In this document: one piece after another, positions 21,005-30,012 of the stretch
Layout: every line of letters starts with the position of its first letter
Position numbering within the stretch: position 1 is the stretch's first letter
From: Anisodus tanguticus
Lineage: Eukaryota; Streptophyta; Magnoliopsida; Solanales; Solanaceae
Length of the DNA stretch: 64,000 nucleotides
Direction: 5' to 3'
NCBI GenBank assembly: GCA_034509755.1
Contig: CM067561.1
Coordinates: 3,972,646 to 4,036,645, forward strand
The notes under the pieces: model-generated
What the model was told of the DNA's origin: nothing
Seen by the model: only the letters and a program-made list of their open reading frames with translations
Database searches by the model: none
Translations under genes and position numbers: made by a program

Positions 21005-23437
21005 TCAGAAGTTGGTGAAGAGCTGTCGCGGTAGTCCCTTTGTGAAGATGTCTACATACTGATAAGAGGAAGGCACGTATAATATTTTGACCTGACCAAG
21101 GGCAACCTTCTCTCGCACAAAGTGGATATCTCTCTCAATATGCTTAGTCCGCTGATGTTGGACCGGATTATGAGACATATAGATAGCAGATATGTTGTCA
21201 CAATAGACTATAGATGCCTTGCGGAGTGGACACTGGAGTTCCAAAAGAAGATTTTGGAGCCAACAGATCTCAGCAACTACGTTAGCAACACCGCGATATT
21301 CTGCTTCAGCACTCGAACGGAAAAGTGTGGCCTGCCGCTTAGCAGACCATGAGATAAGATTATCCCCAAGAAATACACAGTACCCTGAGGTGGAGCGACG
21401 TGTGTCGGGGCATCCTGCCCAATCTGCATCCGTGTAGGTAAGTAGCTTGGTTGGGGCAGAGGGGTATAGATGTAATCCGAAGTCTAGTGTGCCCTTAACG
21501 TATCTGATAATACGTTTGAGGATGGCAAAATGGGATATGGTCCCTCCATTTAATTTGGTATTTAGCTGACTGATCACTCCTTTTCGGCCCCCGTTCTTCA
21601 ACCTTATTGAGTGGGTCGTGCATGAACAGACACACCTGTTGAATGACATATGCAATATCAGGCCTAGTGAATGTAAGATACTGAAGAGCACCTGCTAGAC
21701 TCCGATATAGAGTGGAATCAGAAACTGACGCACCGTCATTGGCACTAAGCTTGGATTTTGAGTCCACCGGAGTTGGCATAATTTTACAATTTGCCATCTT
21801 GGCCCTCTACACTATCTCTTCTGCATACTTACGCTGACACAGGAACATAGTGGCTGCAGATCTGGTCACCGATATACCCAAAAAATAACTTAGCTTGCCT
21901 AAGTCAGTCATAGCAAATTCAGTTTTGAGTAGAGCAATGATTTCATTCTTCAACCCATCAAATGAGGCAGTAAGAACAATGTCATCGACATATAATAGCA
22001 AATATGCAGTGCTGCTACCTCGGTGAAAGGTGAAGAGAGAGTTATCACACCTGCTACATGTAAAACCAATCTGCAGAAGATACCTGGCAAAACGATCATA
22101 CCAAGCGCGGGGTGCCTGTTTCAATCCATACAGTGATTTCCTGAGACGACATACAAAGGTTGTTTCGTCAAAGGTGACGTGATGGGAGCCGATGATTTTG
22201 CGAGTAGCAATATCATAGCAAAGTAGCCCCGATGATTACGAGACAGATCAAGGAAGACACATGGCAGAGTACGAGGGGCAATTTTGTGAGGTGCAGTGGA
22301 GGCTATGTTGGGGTAGCATAAGCATCCAAAAATACGTAGGTGATCATATGATGGTAGCCTACGGTATAAGATTTCGGTAGGGGTCTTATTATGGAGTGTG
22401 CTAGTTGGTAAAATATTAAGAAGGGATTCTACCATTTTGACAGCATAGACCCAAAAAGGCGGTAGTAGGCAGGCATGAAACAGAAGTGTGCGGACCATGC
22501 TAATGATGGTACGTATAATTCTTTCAGCCTTTCCATTTTGGGAGGAAGTATAGGGACAAGAAAAACGAAAAATCATGCCTTGTTTAGAACAGAAATTGTG
22601 AAATGCCGAGTTATTAAATTCACGTCCATTATCACATTGGAATGATTTGATAGATTTTTCAAACTGTGTCTTAATGAATTTTTGAAACTCGAGGAATTTT
22701 ACAAAAACTACAGATTTGAATTTCACTGGGTAAATCCAGACAAAATGTGAAAAATCATCCAAGAATACTAGATAGAATTTATGACCCAAAGAGCTAACAA
22801 TCGGAGATGTCCACAAATCAGCATGAACAATATCAAAGGGAGAAAAAGTAACATTATTTGATGACATAAAGGGAAGACGAGTATGTTTGCCTAGTGGACA
22901 AGAAAAACAGTGTTGGGCAATTTTCTCATTATTACATTGAATGCGCTTAGAAGTCCTAAGAAAAGTAAAAATTGGGTCTCCGGTGTGTTCGAGTCTGTTG
23001 TGCCAGGTGGAGGGAGAGATCCCCGCAAGGGATAGAGGTGCTTGCGGTCTGACAGCGGAAGATTGAGTGAATGGGTAGAGGTCTCCCACACTATTGCAGC
23101 GTGTAAGAATTTTCCCCGTATTGAGTTCCTTCACAGAAAAACCAAAAGGGTCAAATTCGATAGACACGAAATTATTGCTAGTGAATTCCCTAACAGAGAT
23201 TAAGTTTTTAATGATGTTAGGTGTGTATAGGACGTGGTTTAGGGAGAAAGGCGGGTGTGGATGTTTGGTGTGTGTGTTACCGTAACCCTCAATTGGAATG
23301 CGATGACTATTGCCTACAGTAATAAATTGAGGACACTTTAACCGACGTAGTTGAGATAACTTACCTGACGACCGAGTGAGGTGAGAAGTGGCTCCGGTGT
23401 CCATGTACCAATTGTCGTCGGGCTGTTGAAGGTTCAC
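21005..23437 (-). pseudogene. pol of Copia B (protease, integrase, deleted RT, RNase H)
   Basis: The first block (23437-22121, 438 codons) has protease WYMDTGATSH at residues 10-19. GAG-pre-integrase zinc ligands are H146, H151, C177 and C180. The integrase triad is D207 (HADLW), D269 (CDNGREF) and E305 (NGKAER), followed by the VFGCLCYP-type C-terminal part. At about 22156 the frame jumps into the end of RT: the sequence between integrase C-terminus and RT fingers is gone. RT resumes at 22124 with KQAPRAWYDRFARYL and LLYVDDIVLTA (YVDD at 21981-21992). RNase H (about 21500-21005) has TYTDADWAGCP, SSAEAEYRG and TKHIERDIHF. A roughly 70-bp insertion near 21537-21612 shifts the frame before RNase H. 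The catalytic triads look intact, but the protein could not be made whole. Confidence 0.85.
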
Positions 23438-23556
23438 GGTGGTGTAGGCCTAGCCCAAATCAGTCGGGGCCAGGCTGATGGGGCTGCGTCGTTGTTCTTG
23501 TAGTTGCTCTTGTTGCGATTCTTGCCGCTCTTCTTTGGACCGCAACTAGGTAGGCT

Positions 23557-24567
23557 TTATTCGTTGCTTTGGTGGTGGGTCTGCACGGTCGCGGGGCGGG
23601 GCCCAAGAGGCCGATCGACCAAGGCTGCTGGAACCGAGGCCCTACGGTCGGGTACGGGCATGCAGGCGAGGCCCAGTTCTGCTGGTTGGGCCACTGCTAG
23701 TTGGACCACTGTTGCTGCTGCTGCAGTTACCGCTGTCCAGTCCACTGGTTGCGTTGGCCTTTCGTAGCCCTTGCCTTTATTGTTGCGACCTCTGCTGTTG
23801 GACTGCTGTTGTTGGTTGCCTTGCGGTGGTGGCTGGTTGCTGCTGGTCGCAGGTGTTGCCATCCCGTCAACGGCTAACGCCTTTTGATTATGGGCCTCTT
23901 GTTTAGCACGTCTAGTTTCTTCCAACAATAGTTGTGAACGTGCCTTGTTGAAACTTGGGAGAGGTTTGGCTTGTTGAATCATTGTTGCGAGTGTGTCATA
24001 TTCACCTTTCGGTAAACCCGCAACAAGTTGAAACACCATCTTGGTTTCTGAAATAGAAGTCCCGACGTTGGATAGTTGATCGGTTATGAGTTTCAGTTCC
24101 TTACAATATTCGGACATGTTGTTAAAATTCTCGAGGCGGGTATTGTTGAATTGCTCTTCTAAATATATGGCCCGAGTATTTTTATTGTCCTGAAAGATTT
24201 CTTCTAGCCGGACCCAAAGTTCACGTGCCGTAGCACCTGTTTTCATGATAGTGCACAATAGGTCTTTGGAGATGGTGTCGTAAATCCATTGTTTGATGAT
24301 GGCGTCAAGACAACGCCAGATTGAGTCTGTAACATCGGTGGGACGAGGAACAGATTCGTCAATATGATCGAGCACGTTGTATGCACATGCATGAATGTAG
24401 AATAGTTCCATCCACATGGAATATTAACAATCTTCTTGATCAAGAATTATAGGGATAAAATTCTTGATGTTGTTAACGGCGAATGCCGGATGAAAAGAAG
24501 ATACTGAACGTTGAGAGGGGTTGTCAAGTGTGCCAGTGGATGAACCGGAATTTGTGGGGGAAGACAT
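23557..24567 (-). pseudogene. gag of Copia B (one premature stop)
   Basis: An ATG at 24567 begins the gag N-terminus (MSSPTNSGSSTG-type start, as in element C). A TAA near 24424-24426 replaces the CAA codon found in element C just before the MWMELF block, so the long frame restarts at 24417 with MWMELFYIHACAYNVLDHID. It runs through the UBN2-like gag region (WIYDTISKDLLCTIMKTGA, FQDNKNTRAIYLEEQFNN, MSEYCKELKLI, KGEYDTLATMIQQ) to a Gln/Gly/Asn-rich tail. No CCHC zinc knuckle is evident, as is usual for this gag type. The stop looks like a single-base change. Confidence 0.8.
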
Positions 24568-24721
24568 GGTTGCCGCCGGCCGAGGGAAGGGAATTTTTTG
24601 GCCGAGAATTTTCTGGTTTTCTGGCCGAGAATTTTCTGGTTTCTGGCCGAGAAAAGGAGGGAGAAACCAGAAAAAAAAATGTGTTTGGCCGAGAATGAGG
24701 AGGAGAAGGGAAAAGGTTTTA

Positions 24722-24735
24722 GGCTCTTGATACCA
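24722..24735 (-). other. primer binding site (initiator Met tRNA) of Copia B
   Basis: Minus strand TGGTATCAAGAGCC directly follows the LTR end TTTCA. The second half (AAGAGCC) departs from the TGGTATCAGAGC consensus by one inserted base, shared by elements C and D. Confidence 0.85.
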
Positions 24736-24941
24736 TGAAAGATAGAATAATTTCCCTTAGGGATTCCTTTCATTATTCACAATATATATAGTTGTACAAG
24801 GTTGATTTCTAATATGGTATGAATCCTAACTTACCTTACCAAGGTTGATTCCTAATACAATTAGAATCCTAAGTTACCTTAAATATACATCTATCATAAT
24901 TACAAAATATACGCAGTATATTCGGAGAATATTCGCTAATA
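24736..24941 (-). repeat. 5' LTR of Copia B
   Basis: Plus strand TGAAAGATAGAATAA...TTCGCTAATA followed by the ATATT duplication. Compared with the 3' LTR it has an extra 11 bp (CAGTATATTCG) near its outer end, probably a local duplication of GGAGAATATTCG-like sequence. Confidence 0.9.
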
Positions 24942-24946
24942 ATATT

Positions 24947-25158
24947 ATCAACACGTCTCTCATATGCGGGCATGATTTTTTTTATTGCTAGTCACACACT
25001 ATTTGTTTTTTCTTAATAATTACACTGCGATTCGAACTCAGGATCTCTGTCTGCTGTAATACCATATTAAGAATTTGACATTAGATCTACTTCAATCCCA
25101 AATATTAGCTCAAAAAGATAAGAACTGTCCAAGGCCTGACCAAATCCCCCATCCCAAA
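24947..25158. other. spacer between Copia B and C with a tRNA B-box-like word
   Basis: 212 bp. On the minus strand GATCCTGAGTTCGAATCGCAG contains a B-box-like GAGTTCGAATC, as in SINEs and tRNA genes, with no matching A box or cloverleaf. ATCCCAAATATTAGC occurs at about 25096 and again at the left edge of C (25151). No gene. Confidence 0.4.
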
Positions 25159-25354
25159 TATTAGCGAATATTCTCCGTATATTTTGTTATTATAATAAAT
25201 GTATATTTAAGGTAACTTACGATTTTAATTGTATTAGGAATCAACCTTTGTAAGGTAACTTAGGATTCGTATCATATTAGGAATCAACCTTTGTACAGCT
25301 ATATATATTGTGAATAATGAAAGGAATCCCTAAGGGAAATTATTCTATCTTACA
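25159..25354 (+). repeat. 5' LTR of Copia C
   Basis: TATTAGCGAATATTC...TTCTATCTTACA. The right end is fixed by the PBS. Inside are two copies of AGGAATCAACCTTTGTA and a TATATATATTG box at about 25301-25311. Confidence 0.9.
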
Positions 25355-25368
25355 TGGTATCAAGAGCC
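25355..25368 (+). other. primer binding site of Copia C
   Basis: TGGTATCAAGAGCC immediately after the LTR CA; identical to that of B and D. Confidence 0.85.
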
Positions 25369-25473
25369 TAAAACCTAAACCCTACTATTCTCCCTTCTCT
25401 TTCTCTTTTTCGGCCAAACAGAAAAAAAAAATCTTGTTTTTCCCTCGGCCGAAACAGCATCAAGGCAGCCGCC

Positions 25474-26373
25474 ATGTCTTCTCCCACAAATTCTGGTTCC
25501 TCCACTGGCACTTTTGACAACCCCTCTCAACGTTCATCGTCTTCTTTTCACCCGGCGTTCGCCGTTACAAATATCAAGACTTCTATCCCTATAATTCTTG
25601 ACCAAGAAGACTGTCAATATTCCATGTGGACAGAACTATTCTATATTCATGAATGTGCATACAACGTGCTCGACCATATTGATGACTATGTTCCTCGTCC
25701 CACCGATATTGTCGAATCAACATGGCGTCACCTTGACACCATCGTCAAGCAGTGGATATACGGCACCATCTCCAAAGACTTGTTGTGTACCATCATGAAA
25801 ACAGGTGCTACGGCACGTGACCTTTGGGTGCGGTTGGTATATATTTTTCAGGACAATAAAAATATGCGGGCTGTGTATTTAGAGGAGCAATTCAACAATA
25901 CGTGTCTCAAGAATTTTAACAACATGTCCGAATATTGCAAACAACTAAAACTCATAGCCGACCAATTATCTAACGTCGGGAATTCTGTTTCTGAAACCAA
26001 AATGGTACTCCAATTGGTTGCAGGTTTACCGAAAGGTGAATACGATACACTTGCAATGATGATTCAACAGGCCGACCCACTACCCAGTTTCACTAAGGCA
26101 CGGTCAACACTCTTGTTAAAAGAAACCCGTCGTGCTAAACAAGAGAAACATAATCAAAAGGCGTTAGCCGTTGACGGGATGGCAACACCGGCGGCCAACA
26201 CCAACCAGCCACCACCACAAGGCCACCAGCAGCAGCAGTCCCGCGGCGGAGGTCGTGGCGGCAAAGGACGCGGCAACAACAACAAAGGCAAGGGCCGCAG
26301 AAAGGGCCAACACAACCAGTGGGCTGGACAGCAAACAGGCCCAAACACTGGACAGCAGCAATTCTGGAACTGA
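25474..26373 (+). pseudogene. gag of Copia C (near full length)
   Basis: A 299-codon frame from MSSPTNSGSSTG to QQQFWN. It has the N-terminal FHPAFAVTNIK motif, the MWTELFYIHECAYNVLDHID block, the gag core with WIYGTISKDLLC, YIFQDNKNMRAVYLEEQF and MSEYCKQLKLIADQL, and a C-terminal Gln-rich then Arg/Gly-rich basic tail (RGGGRGGKGRGNNNKGKG) that could bind RNA. No zinc knuckle. It ends at a stop at 26371-26373, and the pol frame is offset. This gag frame is the best-preserved coding region of the three TARE1-like and related copies, but whether it still makes protein is unknown. Confidence 0.85.
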
Positions 26374-26481
26374 AAGAGCGGCGGCGGTGGTCCAACTAGC
26401 GATAGCAAGTGGCCCAACCAGCAGAACCGGGCCTCGCCGCATGCCCGTACCCGACCGTAGGGGCCCGGTTCCCAGCACCGC

Positions 26482-29400
26482 ATGGTCGACCAGCCTCTTG
26501 GGCCTGCCCGGCCACGGCCCAGCGAGCCCGGCCCCGAGAAGCAGCAACGAGCCCACCTGGTGTCGGTCCCAAAGAAGAAGAAGCACCCCAAAGCACTGGC
26601 CCCCACCGATTTGGGCCGGGCCTACAACACCGTGAACCTTCAACAGCCAGACGAAAATTGGTACATGGACACCGAAGCCACATCTCACCTCACCCGGTCA
26701 TCAGGTAACTTATCTCAACTGCTTCAGTTAAAGTGTCCTCAATTTATTACTGTCGGCAATGGTCATCGCATTCCAATTGAAGGTTACGGTAACATATACA
26801 CCAAACATCCACACCCGCCTTTCTATCTAAATCACGTCCTATACACCCCTAACATCATTAAAAACCCAATCTCTGTTAGAAAATTCACTAGAAATAATTT
26901 TGTGTCTGTCGAATTTGACCCTTTTAGTTTTTCTGTGAAGGAACTCAATACGGGGAAAATTCTTACACGCTGCAATAGTGTGGGAGACCTCTACCCATTT
27001 ACTCAGTCTTCCGCTGTCAGACCGCAATCACATATGTCCCTTGCGGCGATCTCTCCCTCAACTTGGCACAACAGACTCAGACACCCCGGAGACCCAGTTT
27101 TTACTTTTCTTAGGACTTCTAAGTGTATTCAATGTAATAATGGGAAAATTGCTCAACACTGTTTTTCTTTCCCACTAGGCAAGCATACTCGTCTTCCATT
27201 TATGTCATCAAACAGTGTTACTTTTTCTCCCTTTGATATTGTTCATGCTGATTTGTGGACATCTCCGAATGTTAGCTCTTTGGGTCACAAATTCTATCTA
27301 GTATTCTTAGATGATTTTTCACACTTTGTCTGGATTTACCCACTGAAATTCAAATCTGAAGTTTTTTCTAAATTCCTTGAGTTTCAAAAATTCATTAAAA
27401 CACAATTTGAAAAATCTATCAAATCATTCCAATGTGATAATGGACGTAAATTTAATAACTCGGCATTTCACAATTTCTGTTCTAAACAAGGCATGGTTTT
27501 CCATTTTTCTTGTCCCTATACTTCTTCCCAAAATGTAAAGGCTGAATGAATTATACGTGTCATCAATAACATGGTTCGCACTCTTCTGTTTCATGCTTGT
27601 TTACTACCGCCTTTTTGGGTCTATGCTGTTAAAATGGTAGAATCCCTCCTTGATATATACCAACTAGCACTCTCCAAAACAAGACCCCTACCGAAATCTT
27701 ATACCGTAGGCTACCATCATATGATCACCTACGTATTTTCGGATGCTTATTCTACCCCAACATAACCTCCACTGCACCTCACAAACTTGCCCCTCGCACT
27801 CTGGCCTGTGTCTTCCTTGGTCTATCTCCTAATCATCGGAGCTACTTGTGCTATGACATTGTCACTCACAAAATCATCGTCTCCCATCACGTCACATTTG
27901 ATGAGACAACCTTTCCTTTTTCAAATCTCCAAAAATTTCAGACCACCGATTACATCTTTCTCGATGAACCGAGTCCACTGTTCTGACACTGTCTGGCACC
28001 ACCCCAATAGCCCCTGCCCTCAGTCCAACACCCCGACACCACCCATACTGTCTCCAGTCATATCTCCTGCACCCCCTGCAGCCTCCCAGGCCCCCAGTCC
28101 AGACACTAGTCCCGATGAACTGCTGCCCATTAGTCCAGAACCAGTGGACCAGCAACCTCATAGCCCCGACCCACCACCACTGCCTTCTCATCGCATGGAG
28201 ACTCGTGCACAACACGGGATCTTCAAACCCAAGGTTCACTTCAATCTCTCCACATAATCTTTATCACCCATTCAAAAAAATCCAAAACTAGAAAACTGGA
28301 CCCAAATTGGAATGCGGTCATGTACGAGGAATTTAACGCTTTAACTAAGCAGAAAACATGGGATTTGGTACCTAGGCCAGAAGGTGTGAATGTTTTCCGT
28401 GTATGTGGCTATTTCGGCACAAGTTCAGAGACAGTGGTGACTTGGAGAAGTATAAGGCAAGACTAGTTGCCAATGGCACTAATCAGTAGGAGGGTATTGA
28501 TTGTGGTGAGACATTCAGTCTGGTTGTTAAACCGGCCACTATTCAGAATGTTCTCAGTATTGCTATGGGCATGCATTGGCTGATTCATCAGCTTGATGTA
28601 AAGAATGCATTTCTTCATGGGGATTTGAAAGAGACTGTGTACATGCATCAGCCTCCTGGCTTTGTTCATCCGGCAGTTCCGCAGTTTGTATGTCGTCTCA
28701 GGAAGTCATTGTATGGATTGAAACAGGCACCCCGCCCTTGGTATGATCGGTTTGCCAGGTATCTTCTGCTTATTAGTTTTGTATGTAGTAGGTGTGATAA
28801 CTCTCTCTTCACTTTTCACCGAGATAGCAGCACTGCATATTTGCTATTATATGTCGATGACATTGTTCTTACTGCCTCATCTGACGGTTTGAAGAATGAA
28901 ATCATTGCTCTACTTAAAATTGAATTTGCTATGACTGACTTGGGCAAGCTAAGTTATAATGGGTATATCGGTAACCAGATCTGTAGCCACTATGTTCCTA
29001 TGTCAGCGTAAGTATGCAGAAGAGATAGTGTACAGGGCCAAGATGGCAAATTATAAAATTATGCCAACTCCGGTGGACTCAAAATCCAAGCTTAGTGCCA
29101 ATGACGGTGCGCCAGTTTCTGATCCCACTCCATATCGGATTCTAGAAGGTGCTCTTCAATGTCTTACATTCACTAGGCCTGATATTGCATATGCCGTTCA
29201 GCAGGTGTGTCTGTTCATGCACGACCCCCGAGAGTCCCATTTTGCCGCCCTCAAACGTATTATCAAATACGTTAAGGGCACACTAGACTTTGGATTACAC
29301 CTATACCCATCTGCCCCAACCAAGCTACTTGCCTACACTGATGCAGATTGGGCAGGATGCCCCGACACACGTCGCTCCACCTCAGGGTACTGTGTATTTC

Positions 29401-29765
29401 TTGGGGATAATCTTATCTCATGGTCTGCCAAGAGGTAGGCCACACTATCCCGTTCGAGTGCTGATGCAGAATATCGCGGTGTTGCTAATGTAGTTGCTGA
29501 GATCTGTTGGCTTCGAAATCTTCTTTTGGAGCTCCCGTGTCCACTCTGCAAAGCGTCTATAGTCTATTGTGACAACATATCTACCATCTATATGTCTCAT
29601 AATCCGGTCCAACATCAGCGGACTAAGCATATTGAGATGGATATCCACTTTGTGCGAGAGAAGGTTGCTCGTGGTCAGGTCAAAATATTACACGTGCCTT
29701 CCTCTTATCAGTATGTAGACATCTTCACAAAGGGACTACCGCGACAGCTCTTCACCGACTTCTGA
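26482..29765 (+). pseudogene. pol of Copia C (broken, key residues lost)
   Basis: The first frame (26482-27549) contains protease WYMDTEATSHLTRS: the catalytic DTG is DTE (GAA for GGA near 26671). In the GAG-pre-integrase finger the second Cys pair is CFSF instead of CFSC. The integrase core has HADLWTS and CDNGRKF, and a stop replaces the codon just after the catalytic Glu in NVKAE (27547-27549), where B has NGKAER. The integrase C-terminal part and Pro-rich linker continue in shifted frames to about 28257. RT resumes with QLDVKNAFLHGDLKE, KSLYGLKQAPRPWYDRF and LLYVDDIVLTA (28850-28861). A small rearrangement replaces the FLGI block near 28957. RNase H (29290-29765) has AYTDADWAGCP and TKHIEMDIHF with a stop at 29437. 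Confidence 0.85.
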
Positions 29766-29798
29766 TCCAGCCTTAGCGTTCGGCCTCCTCCCGCTCTG

Positions 29799-29810
29799 TC
29801 TGAGGGGGAG
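29799..29810 (+). other. polypurine tract of Copia C
   Basis: TCTGAGGGGGAG directly before the 3' LTR start TATTAGCG. Confidence 0.8.
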
Positions 29811-30006
29811 TATTAGCGAATATTCTCTGAATATTTTGTAATTTTGATAAATGTATATTTAAGGTAACTTAGGATTCTAATTGTAGTAGGAATCAACCTT
29901 TGTAAGGTAACTTAGGATTCGTACCATATTAGGAATCAACCTTTGTACAGCTATATATATTGTGAATAATAAAAGGAATCCCTATGGGAAATTATTCTAT
30001 CTTACA
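29811..30006 (+). repeat. 3' LTR of Copia C
   Basis: TATTAGCGAATATTCTCTG...TTCTATCTTACA, 196 bp like the 5' copy, with about 11 differences. Followed by GTACTTTTAT, which starts LINE H sequence. Confidence 0.9.
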
Positions 30007-30012
30007 GTACTT

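Larger units (their letters stand above)
20765..24941 (-). mobile_element. Ty1/copia element B (TARE1-like, TA...CA termini), with intact target duplication
   Basis: Complete from LTR to LTR on the minus strand: 5' LTR 24941-24736, PBS 24735-24722, gag, protease, integrase, partial reverse transcriptase, RNase H, PPT, 3' LTR 20959-20765. The flanks carry a perfect 5-bp duplication ATATT (20760-20764 and 24942-24946). That fixes the LTR ends as 5'-TATTAGCG...TCTTTCA-3', so the 5' dinucleotide is TA rather than TG. By eye the LTRs differ by about 6 substitutions in 195 bp plus an 11-bp insertion in the 5' copy, so the insertion is moderately recent. About 770 bp of pol is deleted relative to element C. 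Confidence 0.9.
25159..30006 (+). mobile_element. Ty1/copia element C (TARE1-like, TA...CA termini)
   Basis: Plus strand: 5' LTR 25159-25354, PBS 25355-25368, gag, protease, integrase, RT, RNase H, PPT 29799-29810, 3' LTR 29811-30006. It is the same family as B (LTRs start TATTAGCGAATATTC). By eye the two LTRs differ at about 11 of 196 positions, so C is older than B. The 5-bp flanks CCAAA and GTACT do not match, so there is no target duplication. Stops and frameshifts occur throughout. It lies head to head with B. Confidence 0.9.

Noticed and set aside
23504..23906. Plus-strand Leu-rich frames opposite Copia B gag
   Set aside because: Antisense shadows of the Gln/Asn/Gly-rich gag tail; they look like membrane proteins only because of codon complementarity.
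25020..25060. tRNA gene or SINE promoter
   Set aside because: Only a B-box-like word is present; no A box at the right distance and no cloverleaf.
26135..26708. Long minus-strand and alternative-frame ORFs over gag/protease of Copia C
   Set aside because: Shadows of the GC-rich gag tail; the plus-strand gag and pol frames explain the sequence.
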